Part shown: positions 50,240-59,467 of the stretch, in pieces
Layout: the number at the start of each line of letters is the position of its first letter
Numbering within the stretch: position 1 is the first letter of the stretch
Assembly: GCF_037151175.1 (NCBI RefSeq)
Contig: NZ_JBBCOR010000004.1
Coordinates: forward strand, 62,001-126,000
DNA length: 64,000 nt
Origin: Asaia sp003994335
Lineage (GTDB): Bacteria; Pseudomonadota; Alphaproteobacteria; Acetobacterales; Acetobacteraceae
Direction: 5' to 3'
Made by a program: the position numbers and the translations under genes
The notes under the pieces: generated by a model
What the model saw: the letters and a program-made list of their open reading frames with translations, nothing else
Told to the model about the DNA's origin: nothing
Database searches by the model: none

Positions 50240-51259
50240 ATGTCCATGACAGCCCGACAGGAGCCCACCTCGTCCCAGGCAACTCGGGAGGATCTGGCGA
50301 TCGGCTACGCCGCTCCGCGTGGGAGGGTTTTCAATTCGATCCTTGAGACGGTGGGTGGCACCCCTCTGGTAGCGGTGCCCCGCCTGACCGAGGCAGACAA
50401 GCTGCATGCGCGGCTCCTGCTTAAGCTCGAATTCTTCAACCCGCTCGGCTCGGTCAAGGATCGTATTGGCCTGGCGTTGATCCAGCAGGCGGAAGCTCGG
50501 GGCGAGATCACACCCGGGCGCACGGTTCTGGTCGAGCCCACTTCGGGCAATACCGGTATTTCCCTTGCCTTCGCCTCGGCCGCCCTCGGTTATCGTCTGA
50601 TCGTCACCATGCCGGAAAGCGCCTCCATCGAGCGGCGCAAGATGCTGCGTCTCATGGATGCCCAGCTCGAATTGACCCCCGCCGCGCGGGGCATGGCAGG
50701 TGCGATCATGCGTGCCGAGGAACTTGTGGCTTCTCTGCCCGATGCCTGGATGCCCAGCCAGTTCGATAATCCTGCCAATCCGGATATTCACGCCCTGACG
50801 ACGGCAGAAGAAATCTGGGTGGATACGGATGGGGATGTCGATCTGGTGGTCGCCGGGCTCGGAACGGGGGGGACCCTGACAGGCATCGCGCGTACGCTCA
50901 GGCCGCGCAAGCCCGGGATGCAGTTCTGGGGTGTGGAGCCCGCCGAGAGCGCCGTGCTGAACGGTGATGACCCTGGGCCCCATGGCATTCAGGGCATTGG
51001 CCCAGGTTTCTGCCCCAACACGCTCGATTCCACGTTGCTCGATGGGGTACTCGTCGTATCGGAGCGCGATGCCATGGCGGCCTCACGCCGCTGCGCGCGG
51101 ATCGAGGGTATCCCGATCGGAATTTCCTCGGGTGCTGCGCTCCATGCGGCTCTGGCCCTTGCCCAGCGCGAGGAAAATGCGGGCAAGACGATCGTGTCGA
51201 TCGTGCCCTCCTTTGCGGAGCGCTATCTTTCTACGTCGCTGTTCAACGGTCTGGTCTGA
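50240..51259 (+). CDS. cysK: Cysteine synthase / O-acetylserine sulfhydrylase
   Basis: 339 residues from ATG 50240 (AAGGA upstream; the GTG at 50219 is the alternative). Fold-type II PLP enzyme: LEFFNPLGSVKDRIGL with the PLP Lys, EPTSGNTGISLAFA, LVVAGLGTGGTLTGIARTLR and EGIPIGISSGAALHAAL. Makes cysteine from O-acetylserine and sulfide. A short N-terminal extension (about 25 residues) precedes the core. Divergent from the Rrf2 regulator. Confidence 0.92.
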   Translation: MSMTARQEPTSSQATREDLAIGYAAPRGRVFNSILETVGGTPLVAVPRLTEADKLHARLLLKLEFFNPLGSVKDRIGLALIQQAEARGEITPGRTVLVEPTSGNTGISLAFASAALGYRLIVTMPESASIERRKMLRLMDAQLELTPAARGMAGAIMRAEELVASLPDAWMPSQFDNPANPDIHALTTAEEIWVDTDGDVDLVVAGLGTGGTLTGIARTLRPRKPGMQFWGVEPAESAVLNGDDPGPHGIQGIGPGFCPNTLDSTLLDGVLVVSERDAMAASRRCARIEGIPIGISSGAALHAALALAQREENAGKTIVSIVPSFAERYLSTSLFNGLV

Positions 51260-51272
51260 AGTCCCAGACAAG

Positions 51273-51303
51273 AAAAAACCCTGATCCCGCAGGCGGGTCA
51301 GGG
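51273..51303 (-). terminator. Intrinsic terminator of the OmpA-like gene
   Basis: Read leftward, CCCTGACCC ... GGGATCAGGG makes a strong stem (51279-51303) followed by TTTTTTCTT (51278-51270). It lies between the convergent OmpA-like and cysK genes and may also slow cysK transcripts, although only the minus side has a U tract. Confidence 0.75.
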
Positions 51304-51324
51304 CTTCTCTGGTGATCACTCGTT

Positions 51325-51343
51325 CCCCGGTTCATAACCGGGG
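51325..51343. repeat. 8-bp perfect hairpin between OmpA-like stop and terminator
   Basis: CCCCGGTT, CAT, AACCGGGG. Lies 18 bp from the OmpA-like stop, next to the terminator; perhaps an additional terminator stem or RNA-stability hairpin. Confidence 0.45.
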
Positions 51344-51360
51344 CGGGTTTGACGCCTGGA

Positions 51361-52572
51361 TCAGCGCAGGATGATCTCGACGCGGCGGTTCTGGGGTTCG
51401 CGCGTGTTCGGCCCTGTCTGCACCAGAGGATTGCTCTCTCCATAACCCTTGGTCGCGATCAGCCCGCCGGGCACACCATCACGGATCAGTTCGGCCCGGA
51501 CGGCATCGGCGCGACGCATCGAGAGCTTCATGTTGTAGCTCTCGCCACGAGCGCCCGGATGGGCGGCGCTGTTATCGGTATAGCCGTTGACCTCGATACG
51601 CGTGAGCTGCGTGTGGGTCGAATTCTGCGCCGCTGTCCCGACAATGGAGCGGGCACGATCGGTCAGATCCGCCCGATCCCAGTCGAAGAAGACCAGATAG
51701 CTGCGCGCGGGAGCCGGAGCCGGAGCCGTCAGGACCGGTGCGGTGCGCGGCGGCGGCGGGGCCGGATTGAACTCGTAGCGCAGGCCCAGCATCAGGGAGT
51801 GATTGAAATCCGTGCGTGTGACACGGTTGCCTTCCATCGCACCGGCCGGACGCGCGGCATCATAGCCGCCAATACTACCATAGCCCTTCGCATAATGGCC
51901 GTTCGGCCCCAGCAGGGAGTAGAAGCGATATTCAGTCGTGAAGGAGAGACCGACTGCGAAAGGAACAGGGAAGGACAGGCCAAAAATGCCCTGATAGGCA
52001 AAATTACCCGTCGTCCCGCCAATGGTCTGGTTCAGATAGTTGTTCGGTGCACGCACAGAGGCCTTCATCGCCTGCCAGCCATAGCCGACACCTGCGCCAA
52101 AATACGGATAGATCCAGTTCGCACCAATATCCATGTCGAACAGCGCGTTGGCCATCACGCCATATTGCTGCTGGCGCCCCCCGGCGGAGGACGGGAAATA
52201 GCTCGACTTGAACTGCTGGAGACGATTGTTGCGGTAGTTGCCTTCAACCTCGACGCGGAATCCGTTGCCAAGTCCCCAGCCAACTGAGCCGAGACCGGTC
52301 ACGCCCGCATCATAGTGATCGCGGCCACTCGGCAGAACCGGCGAGAGTCGCACGGTCTGATCCTGGTTGAAGCTCGCACCACCGGCGCCAGCAACGTAGA
52401 GACCCTTCACAACCTGCGCCTGCGCGGGGACTGCGATGAGGGCAAGACCGCTCAGCGCGGTAAGACCCAGCATGGACCTGCGGAAAAGCCGGGAGAGCGA
52501 GCCGACCGCCTGCCGGACATCGGAAAACGGGCGGCAAACGGCTTCACCGCGCGTTCGGTGTTCCAGCGTCAT
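51361..52572 (-). CDS. OmpA-family outer membrane protein
   Basis: 403 residues from ATG 52572, with AAGGATGGAG upstream. Long N-region then signal LGLTALSGLALIAVPAQAQ. The N-terminal half is an 8-strand-type barrel (VEGNYRNNRLQQFKSSYFPS, YPYFGAGVGYGWQAMKAS). A Pro/Ala linker follows, then the OmpA C-terminal domain: FFDWDRADLTDRARSIV, VNGYTDNSAAHPG, LSMRRADAVRAELIRDG and GYGESNPLV, which bind peptidoglycan. The signal leader is unusually long (about 50 residues). Confidence 0.9.
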   Translation of the reverse strand: MTLEHRTRGEAVCRPFSDVRQAVGSLSRLFRRSMLGLTALSGLALIAVPAQAQVVKGLYVAGAGGASFNQDQTVRLSPVLPSGRDHYDAGVTGLGSVGWGLGNGFRVEVEGNYRNNRLQQFKSSYFPSSAGGRQQQYGVMANALFDMDIGANWIYPYFGAGVGYGWQAMKASVRAPNNYLNQTIGGTTGNFAYQGIFGLSFPVPFAVGLSFTTEYRFYSLLGPNGHYAKGYGSIGGYDAARPAGAMEGNRVTRTDFNHSLMLGLRYEFNPAPPPPRTAPVLTAPAPAPARSYLVFFDWDRADLTDRARSIVGTAAQNSTHTQLTRIEVNGYTDNSAAHPGARGESYNMKLSMRRADAVRAELIRDGVPGGLIATKGYGESNPLVQTGPNTREPQNRRVEIILR

Positions 52573-52764
52573 ATCGTCTTCTCCATCCTTTTCACGCGGC
52601 AGACTGAGAGAGGGCCACAGTGTCGGCCGTCCGCAGCGATCTGAATGCCGTCTTTTCGCTGAACTGTCATCCCCGTGCAACGCATGTTTCCCGCTGCGGT
52701 GCATTCACGTCGTTGCGCCATTCTTTCTTCCTGAAACGAGTGTGGGATGGTTGCAACAGTCGAC

Positions 52765-52788
52765 CGGCCGCTTCGATGCGGCCGTTTT
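52765..52788 (+). terminator. Hairpin with T run upstream of OmpA-like gene
   Basis: CGGCCGC, TTCGAT, GCGGCCG then TTTT, so it would stop plus-strand transcripts, though no plus-strand gene precedes it closely. On the minus strand it lies in the leader between DUF1491 and the OmpA-like gene. Confidence 0.35.
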
Positions 52789-52836
52789 GCTGTCGGTCTT
52801 GCCCTGCCAAGGCCGTGCGGGTGCGCGCATCAAGGC

Positions 52837-53169
52837 TTAGCCCCCGCGATTGGGAAGCTGGGTTTCGATGGAGGCACGCGCATCATCGAGGGTGAATTCC
52901 AAGATCCACAGATCCGGATCATACCGTTTCTGCCGTTCCAGATAGGTTTCGAGCGCCTCATCGCTTTCCATGGCAATACGCTCCCACCCCTCGCCCAGGG
53001 CAGCTTCACGCAGCACCGCGCAGTGTCTGTTGCGGTCGGTCAGGATGATCAGGACCGCGCCCGCATCCTCATCACCCCGCTTGAGCAGCATGGCGTCGTG
53101 GCCCTGACTCTGGACCATACGCATGAGCCCTTTTGCCCAGAATCCTGCTTTCAGCCGGTTCTCGCTCAT
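52837..53169 (-). CDS. DUF1491 family protein
   Basis: 110 residues, soluble. The DUF1491 pattern is visible: RLKAGFWAKGLMRMVQSQGH near the start, GAVLIILTDRNRHCAVLREA in the core and the C-terminal YDPDLWILEFTLDDARASIE. Members are restricted mostly to Alphaproteobacteria and have no known function. Overlaps the S41 protease stop by 4 bp. Confidence 0.85.
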   Translation of the reverse strand: MSENRLKAGFWAKGLMRMVQSQGHDAMLLKRGDEDAGAVLIILTDRNRHCAVLREAALGEGWERIAMESDEALETYLERQKRYDPDLWILEFTLDDARASIETQLPNRGG

Positions 53170-54698
53170 GGCGTGGCATCGTCCATGTCATCCGGCATGG
53201 CAGCCAGCGCCGCACGATAGCTATCAGGACGCTTCAGGATGAGCGCTGCGGTGTCGAGATCGGCATCCGTACCCAGAGCCGCAGGACAGTGTCGGCGGAT
53301 ATCGAGAATGCGCGACACGCTGACCGGAAAGCGTAATTCGCGGCTGGCCCTCACGCTCTCGGCATCCAAGAGCTTGCCCTGTGCGAGTGTCTGAAGCTGC
53401 TGATCGAGCGCCTGTGCCCCGCGCGATGTACAGATCTGGGGCGTGACGCCCAGCCCCTGAAGCGGCCAGCCCAGAGGAGCCAGAACACGGCTCCACGTCA
53501 CAAAGAGCTCACCCCCATCGGGCATCTGGCCGACGGCTTGAACCAGTCCTTTGCCCAGCGTCGCACTGCCTATCACAACTGCGCGACGATGATCGGAAAG
53601 GGCGGCGGCCATGATCTCGGCCGCGCTCGCCGTGCGCCCGTCCACGAGGGCGATGATCGGCAGACCATGGGTCATGTCGCCGCCCTGCACCGCCCAGATA
53701 TGGTTGGATTTCGGATCGCGCCCCTTGGTGACCACGGCAATCCCCTGATCGAGCACCAACGCGGTGGCAGTCACGGCCTGCTGAAGCACCCCGCCGCGAT
53801 CGCCGCGCAGATCGATGATGAGACCTGCGAGCTTCTTGTCCTCAAGCGCCTGATCGATGTTTTGGCTCAGCTCCTCCGCCGTGTCGGAGGAAAACGAGGC
53901 GATGCGTAGGACCGCCATATGGTCATGCATGCTGGCAAAGACGGTCTGGGGGGGCACTACCTGACGCTGAAGATGCATGATCGCGCCGTGATGGCCCGGA
54001 TCGGCCAGAAGCAGTCTCACCTTGCTGCCCGGTGGGCCCGTCAGCCAGGTCTCGACCGCGGCAGGGTCCTGATTCCGTGTGGCGCGGCCGTCCACCGCCA
54101 GAAGCTTCTGGCCGATATTGGCGCCCGCCGCCCAGGCTGGGCCGTTGGCATTGATGGCCGACACGACGAGTGAGGACCCATCGCGGGTGAGTGAGATGCC
54201 CACCCCGGCCAGATCGCCCGTACGATTGGCGCGGTCATCCCCGGCTGGAGCCGGCGCAACGTAGCGCGAATACGGGTCGAGATGATTGAATAACTCGTCG
54301 AAGAAACTCTGCACCAGCGCATCACGCCCCGCCATACGCAGCGTGGACGAAGCGTGCCATGCGGAATCCATCACGGAAACGATGGCTTTGACCCAGCTTG
54401 CCATGTCGTCATCGGCAGGCTCGCGCAACTCGGCGATCGTCTTCTGGCCCATGGTCAGCCGCAGCATGGCTGGCTGTTTGGGATCATGTGGCGGTTCGGC
54501 CATGGTGAGTGAGGGATCGATCGCGGTCAGCCCGTCCAGCCCCCACAGGCTGTAGGTCTTGCTCGAATGCGCATCGAGGGTGCGCGGGCTCAGAAACCGG
54601 AAGGCGCTCGAGAGAACGGAGTTGAGGATGCCGGTATCGAGTGAAGCCGTTTCATCGGCACGGGCCGTGCCCAGACCGAGGGCCGCCGTCAGCAGCAC
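53166..54698 (-). CDS. S41-family C-terminal processing peptidase
   Basis: 510 residues from GTG 54698. Short exported leader (LLTAALGLGTARA). PDZ domain (GDLAGVGISLTRDGSSLVVS, INANGPAWAAGANIGQKLLA), then the peptidase core: LIIDLRGDRGGVLQQAVTAT, RTASAAEIMAAALSDHRRAV with the catalytic Ser, and SATLGKGLVQ with the catalytic Lys. Cleaves C-termini of periplasmic proteins. The open frame extends to about 54788 without ATG, GTG or TTG; a CTG start there would give a normal signal peptide, so the true start is uncertain. Confidence 0.85.
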   Translation of the reverse strand: MLLTAALGLGTARADETASLDTGILNSVLSSAFRFLSPRTLDAHSSKTYSLWGLDGLTAIDPSLTMAEPPHDPKQPAMLRLTMGQKTIAELREPADDDMASWVKAIVSVMDSAWHASSTLRMAGRDALVQSFFDELFNHLDPYSRYVAPAPAGDDRANRTGDLAGVGISLTRDGSSLVVSAINANGPAWAAGANIGQKLLAVDGRATRNQDPAAVETWLTGPPGSKVRLLLADPGHHGAIMHLQRQVVPPQTVFASMHDHMAVLRIASFSSDTAEELSQNIDQALEDKKLAGLIIDLRGDRGGVLQQAVTATALVLDQGIAVVTKGRDPKSNHIWAVQGGDMTHGLPIIALVDGRTASAAEIMAAALSDHRRAVVIGSATLGKGLVQAVGQMPDGGELFVTWSRVLAPLGWPLQGLGVTPQICTSRGAQALDQQLQTLAQGKLLDAESVRASRELRFPVSVSRILDIRRHCPAALGTDADLDTAALILKRPDSYRAALAAMPDDMDDATP

Positions 54699-54905
54699 CG
54701 CAGCTCCCAGTCGCCTTCCGGAGACCGCGCCAGAGAGGAGAGCGCCAGACAGGAAAGGAACGTGTTTCAGAGCCAGTGACCTTGACCATCAGGAAGATGG
54801 CTTCCCCCATCGAGTTCCGATTTAGCGACCCATCTTGGGGTGCGATAGGGAGCCTAACAGGGGGAGCGACGTTTTTGCCACGGTCTGTGACTTCAAAAAC
54901 GCAAA

Positions 54906-57641
54906 TTATCCGGCGTCTTCACCATCTGTTGTTGTCGCCGTGCGCGATTTCCTTGCCGGCTTGCTGCTGTCTTCCGAGGCGGCTGATTTTTTCCTCGTCG
55001 TGGCGGCTTTTTTTGTGGCGGGTTTCTTGGCGGTTGCCGCTGTTTTGGTGGCTGTTTTCTTGGCGGCGGGCTTCTTCTCTGCCTTTGCCTCGCTGGTGCC
55101 GGCTTTGCTTGCCGCCTTGCGGGTGACCTTCCCCTTGGCCTTGAGGGGTTTACCCTTCTCGGCCAGCAGGGCGAGGGCCTCATCGAGGGTCACGTCGTCC
55201 ATCGCCTGTCCCTTGGCGAGATTCGCTACGACCTGACCATGTTGCACATAGGGGCCGAATCGTCCCTTGCGCACCATCACAGCCTCGCCATCCTTGGGAT
55301 GCGACCCAAGCGTACGAATGGAGGCGAGCTTCTTGGCCAGGGAGTCGATGGCGCGGTTGAGCCCGACCGTCAGCACGTCGTCATCGGCATCCAGCGTCCC
55401 GAAGATCGAGCCCATTTTGACATAGGGACCAAAGCGCCCCAGTCCGGCTTCGATCATCTCGCCGGTCTCGGGATGCGGCCCAAGTTTGCGCGGCAGGGAC
55501 AGCAGGCCGATGGCCTTGTCCAGTGTCAGCTTGTCGCCCTCCAGCCCCTTGGGAATGGTGGTGCGCTTGGGCTTGATCTTCTTGTTCTCGGGGTCGGCCT
55601 CGCCGCGCTGGATATAGAGCCCGTAGGGGCCGCGGCGCACGGTCACTTCCTCGCCCGTTTCCGGGTCCTGACCGAGGCTCTTCATTCCCTCCTTGAGCGT
55701 CTCGCCCTCAGCGCCATCTTCGGCCACGAGGCGACGGGTGAACTGGCAGGTCGGGTAGTTCGAGCAGCCGATGAAAGCCCCAAACTTGCCAAGACGCAGC
55801 CCCAGACGCCCCGTGCCGCAGGCCGTACACTGGCGCGGATCGCCGCCATCTTCGCGCGCGGGGAAGAAATGCGAACCCAGATCCTCGTCGAGCGCATCAA
55901 TGACATCCGAGATCTTGAGGTCCTTGGTCTGCGCCACGGCCGCCGAAAAGTCACGCCAGAACGCGGCCATGATATCGTGCCAGTCGGCACGACCATCGGA
56001 AATGTCATCGAGCTGCTCTTCGAGTGTCGCCGTGAAATCGGTGTCCACGTAGCGTTCGAAGAAGGAGGTCAGGAATGCCGTCACCAGACGGCCGCGATCC
56101 TCGGGAATGAAGCGTCGCGCATCAAGGCGCACATAGTTGCGGTCTCGAAGAACGGTCAGGATCGAGGCATAGGTCGAGGGACGACCAATACCGATCTCTT
56201 CCATGCGCTTGACAAGGCTGGCTTCGGAAAAGCGCGGCGGCGGCTGGGTGAAATGCTGATCGGCTTCGACGCCCCGGGTCGAGAGCGAATCTCCCTCGCT
56301 CATGGCGGGCAGCACGCGGCCCTCTTCCTCATCCGACTTCGTGTCGTCGCGTCCCTCACTATAGAGCTTGAGAAAGCCGTCGAAAGCGATGATCGAGCCA
56401 TTGGCACGCAAAACGGTGCGGTTGGCGGGATCAGCCAGATCGACCACGACCTGATCGAGTTCTGCGGATTGCATCTGCGAGGCGACAGCGCGCTTCCAGA
56501 TCAGATCGTACAAACGCATCTGCTCGCCCGAGAGATGGCGGGCCATCGATTCGGGCGTGCGCGTGACGTCGGTGGGGCGAATGGCCTCGTGCGCTTCCTG
56601 CGCGTTCTTGGCCTTGCTGGTATAGACGCGCGGCTTTTCCGGCAGATAGGGCGCGCCGTAGCTGCCCGCAATCATATCGCGAATCGCATGCACGGCCTCT
56701 GCCGCCATGGTCACGCCATCGGTACGCATATAGGTGATCAGACCGACCGTCTCACCGCCCAGATCGACGCCTTCATAAAGCTGCTGCGCCGCCCGCATGG
56801 TCGATTGCGCGCTCATGCCGATCTTGCGCGAGGCTTCCTGCTGCAAGGTGGAGGTGGTGAAAGGGGCTGGAGGGTTACGCTTGGCCTTCTTGCGTTCGAC
56901 CGACCGTACCTTGAATGCCGATGATGCGACCAGATCGCGTGCGGCATGGGCCTTTTCAGCGTTGTCCAGGTCGAATTGGTCGAGCTTGCGCCCTTCGAGA
57001 TGCGTCAGGCGCGCCGAGAAGCCGGCATTGCGCGGCGTGGCGAAGGCCCCTGTGACCGACCAATATTCGCGGCTCTTGAACACCTCGATCTCGGCTTCGC
57101 GCTCGCAGATCAGTCGCAGTGCTACAGATTGCACGCGACCCGCGCTGCGGCTGCCTGGCAGCTTGCGCCACAGAACGGGGGAGAGGGTGAACCCAACCAG
57201 ATAATCGAGGGCGCGGCGCGCCATATAGGCATCGATCAGCGGCTGATCGAGCGCACGCGGGTTCGCCATGGCCGTCTGCACGGCCGATTTCGTGATTTCA
57301 TTGAAGGTGACACGCTGCACGTTCTTGCCGCGCAGCAGGTTCTTCTCTTCCAGTGCGGCGCGCACATGCCAGGAGATGGCCTCGCCTTCGCGATCCGGGT
57401 CAGTGGCGAGATAGAGCGTATCAGCGTTCTTGACCGCTTTTGCGATGGTGGCGATCTGTTTCGCCCCACGCTCATCGGTCTGCCAGTCCATGGCGAAATT
57501 CTCGTCCGGCCGCACGCTGCCGTCTTTGGGCGGCAGGTCGCGGACATGGCCGAAGGATGCCAGAACGATAAAGTTATCGCCCAGATATTTGTTGATGGTC
57601 TTCGCCTTCGCCGGGCTTTCGACCACTACGACATCAGTCAT
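54906..57641 (-). CDS. topA: DNA topoisomerase I
   Basis: 911 residues, type IA. TOPRIM start VVVVESPAKAKTINKYLG and LATDPDREGEAISWHV. Catalytic Tyr in GLITYMRTDGV. Zinc finger CTACGTGRLGLRLGKFGAFI with the CxxC and following Cys pair. Further C-terminal Topo_C repeats (RFGPYVKMGS, GRFGPYVQHGQ), then a Lys/Ala/Pro-rich tail of about 80 residues, common in Acetobacteraceae. Relaxes negative supercoils. Last gene of a long minus-strand cluster. Confidence 0.97.
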   Translation of the reverse strand: MTDVVVVESPAKAKTINKYLGDNFIVLASFGHVRDLPPKDGSVRPDENFAMDWQTDERGAKQIATIAKAVKNADTLYLATDPDREGEAISWHVRAALEEKNLLRGKNVQRVTFNEITKSAVQTAMANPRALDQPLIDAYMARRALDYLVGFTLSPVLWRKLPGSRSAGRVQSVALRLICEREAEIEVFKSREYWSVTGAFATPRNAGFSARLTHLEGRKLDQFDLDNAEKAHAARDLVASSAFKVRSVERKKAKRNPPAPFTTSTLQQEASRKIGMSAQSTMRAAQQLYEGVDLGGETVGLITYMRTDGVTMAAEAVHAIRDMIAGSYGAPYLPEKPRVYTSKAKNAQEAHEAIRPTDVTRTPESMARHLSGEQMRLYDLIWKRAVASQMQSAELDQVVVDLADPANRTVLRANGSIIAFDGFLKLYSEGRDDTKSDEEEGRVLPAMSEGDSLSTRGVEADQHFTQPPPRFSEASLVKRMEEIGIGRPSTYASILTVLRDRNYVRLDARRFIPEDRGRLVTAFLTSFFERYVDTDFTATLEEQLDDISDGRADWHDIMAAFWRDFSAAVAQTKDLKISDVIDALDEDLGSHFFPAREDGGDPRQCTACGTGRLGLRLGKFGAFIGCSNYPTCQFTRRLVAEDGAEGETLKEGMKSLGQDPETGEEVTVRRGPYGLYIQRGEADPENKKIKPKRTTIPKGLEGDKLTLDKAIGLLSLPRKLGPHPETGEMIEAGLGRFGPYVKMGSIFGTLDADDDVLTVGLNRAIDSLAKKLASIRTLGSHPKDGEAVMVRKGRFGPYVQHGQVVANLAKGQAMDDVTLDEALALLAEKGKPLKAKGKVTRKAASKAGTSEAKAEKKPAAKKTATKTAATAKKPATKKAATTRKKSAASEDSSKPARKSRTATTTDGEDAG

Positions 57642-57682
57642 CTCTACTCCAGAACCGCACCGGCCTGCTCGGACACCGCAGA

Positions 57683-58810
57683 TCAGGTTGCAAGCACAAC
57701 CTGACCCCCGGGAAGGAAGGTCGCCATGCCGCCCAGTTCGAGTTCCGACAGGGCGGACAGCACCATGGAAACCGAGAACTGGCAGCGCGCCACGATATCG
57801 TCAACTGCCACAGGCGTCGGAGAGAGGAGTTGATGGATCTGCGCCAGCACCTCGCCAGGGGCAGGAGGGGACGCAAATCCCGGCGGATCAGCCTCCGCAA
57901 AGCCAGGCAGGCCAGTCCATTCCGTCATGCGTACTGCAGGCGTGGTCGTTCCAATCTGGGTCAACACATCCTGTGCGGTTTCCGTCAGAATCGCCCCCTG
58001 GCGGATCAGGTCGTTCCCGCCGCGTGACCTCGGATCGAGCGGCGATCCCGGAACGGCAAACACATCGCGCCCGTATTCGAGGGCGAGCCGTGCCGTGATC
58101 AGTGTGCCTGACCTCAGCGCGGCCTCCACCAGCACCACGCCCAGAGACAGTCCGGCAATCAGACGATTGCGGCGCGGGAAATGGCTCGATTGCGGGATCG
58201 TCCCCAGCGGGGCCTCCGTGACAATACAGCCGCGCTCCGCGACAGAACGATAGAGTCCCTCATTTTCGGGCGGGTAGAAACAATCGAGCCCGCCTGCCGC
58301 TGCTCCGACCGTCATGCCCTGATGCAGCGCCGCGCGATGAGCCACGGAATCGATGCCACGCGCAAGGCCCGAGACAATCACGCAGCCCTCATGCGCCAAG
58401 GCTCCGCTGAGCGCCTCGGCCAGCCGAAGCCCCCCGGCCGAGGCATTGCGTGCGCCCACAATGCCCACCGCACGCTGCGAAAGCCGCGCGACCTGCCCCC
58501 AGATGCTCAGGACGGGCGGTGCGTCGGGAATGCGGGCCAGAAGCGCAGGGTAATCGGAATCGCCGAGCACGAGCATCCGGGCGCCGAATCGTTCCAGCGC
58601 TGCCTGTTCCTCGCATACGGAATCGCGTGTAGGAATGGCCACGCCGCCGCGTCGCCCCGCTTTGCGTGCCCGTTCCGGCAAAGCCTCTATAGCGGCTGTA
58701 GCCGTGCCATGCTCCTTGAGCAGTCGTCGAAAATTGACCGGTCCTATCCCGTCGGTGCGCGCCAGACGCACAAGGTCCAGACGGTCATCACCGAGGGGAG
58801 ACGCGCTCAT
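57683..58810 (-). CDS. dprA: DNA processing protein DprA
   Basis: 375 residues. Rossmann core: VGIVGARNASAGGLRLAEAL, VIVSGLARGIDSVAHRAAL, GGLDCFYPPENEGLYRSV, SHFPRRNRLIAGLSLGVVLV and GRDVFAVPGSPLDPRSRGGN. N-terminal SAM-like and C-terminal winged-helix regions present. Loads RecA on incoming single-stranded DNA in natural transformation, and is often kept in non-competent species. 6 bp from plsY. Confidence 0.93.
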   Translation of the reverse strand: MSASPLGDDRLDLVRLARTDGIGPVNFRRLLKEHGTATAAIEALPERARKAGRRGGVAIPTRDSVCEEQAALERFGARMLVLGDSDYPALLARIPDAPPVLSIWGQVARLSQRAVGIVGARNASAGGLRLAEALSGALAHEGCVIVSGLARGIDSVAHRAALHQGMTVGAAAGGLDCFYPPENEGLYRSVAERGCIVTEAPLGTIPQSSHFPRRNRLIAGLSLGVVLVEAALRSGTLITARLALEYGRDVFAVPGSPLDPRSRGGNDLIRQGAILTETAQDVLTQIGTTTPAVRMTEWTGLPGFAEADPPGFASPPAPGEVLAQIHQLLSPTPVAVDDIVARCQFSVSMVLSALSELELGGMATFLPGGQVVLAT

Positions 58811-58816
58811 GAGCGG

Positions 58817-59467
58817 TCAGATTTCCTTCTTCGTCTGCGGGGGCGGGTCAATATTGATCCGCGATTCCCTACCCGTGAGCAGACGCCTGATATTGCTGGT
58901 ATGGCGCAGCAGGATAATCAGCGTGAGGAGCAGGGTCGCGATGGGCAGCGGACTCTGCACCGGTTGTTCGCTCAACGGGGCCATGATGAACGGCGCCACG
59001 GCAAACGCGGCCAGAGCTCCCGCCGAGGAGATGTGCGAGAGCTTGGCAACGGCCAACCAGACGAGACAGCAGGCGATACCGACCGGCCAACAGAGGGCGT
59101 AAAGCGCACCAAGCCCTGTTGCGACACCCTTGCCGCCGCGAAATCCCAGCCAGATCGGGAAGCAATGGCCGATCACGACCCCTATGGCGGCCACGGCCAT
59201 ACCCGTCTGGATCCCCCCATCCAGAATCAGCCAAACCACGAGCACCGCCAGCGCACCCTTGAGTCCGTCCAGCAGCAGCGTGGCCGCAGCCAGACCCTTG
59301 CGCCCCGTGCGCAGCACATTGGTTGCGCCGATATTGCCCGAGCCGATCTTACGGATGTCGCCCGCGCCGCCCAGATGGCTGATCAATAGCCCAAACGGAA
59401 TACTACCCAGCAGATAGGCGATGCCTGCGCAAAGCAGATAAGGAGGCGTCAGAAGCGTGGCGATCAT
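58817..59467 (-). CDS. plsY: Acyl-phosphate:glycerol-3-phosphate acyltransferase
   Basis: 216 residues, five TM segments. Conserved motifs YLLGSIPFGLLISHL, GSGNIGATNVLRTGRKGLAA and FRGGKGVATGLGALYALCWP, the three loops of the PlsY active site. Makes lysophosphatidic acid from acyl-phosphate. Coupled to the upstream gene by 4-bp overlap. Confidence 0.95.
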   Translation of the reverse strand: MIATLLTPPYLLCAGIAYLLGSIPFGLLISHLGGAGDIRKIGSGNIGATNVLRTGRKGLAAATLLLDGLKGALAVLVVWLILDGGIQTGMAVAAIGVVIGHCFPIWLGFRGGKGVATGLGALYALCWPVGIACCLVWLAVAKLSHISSAGALAAFAVAPFIMAPLSEQPVQSPLPIATLLLTLIILLRHTSNIRRLLTGRESRINIDPPPQTKKEI

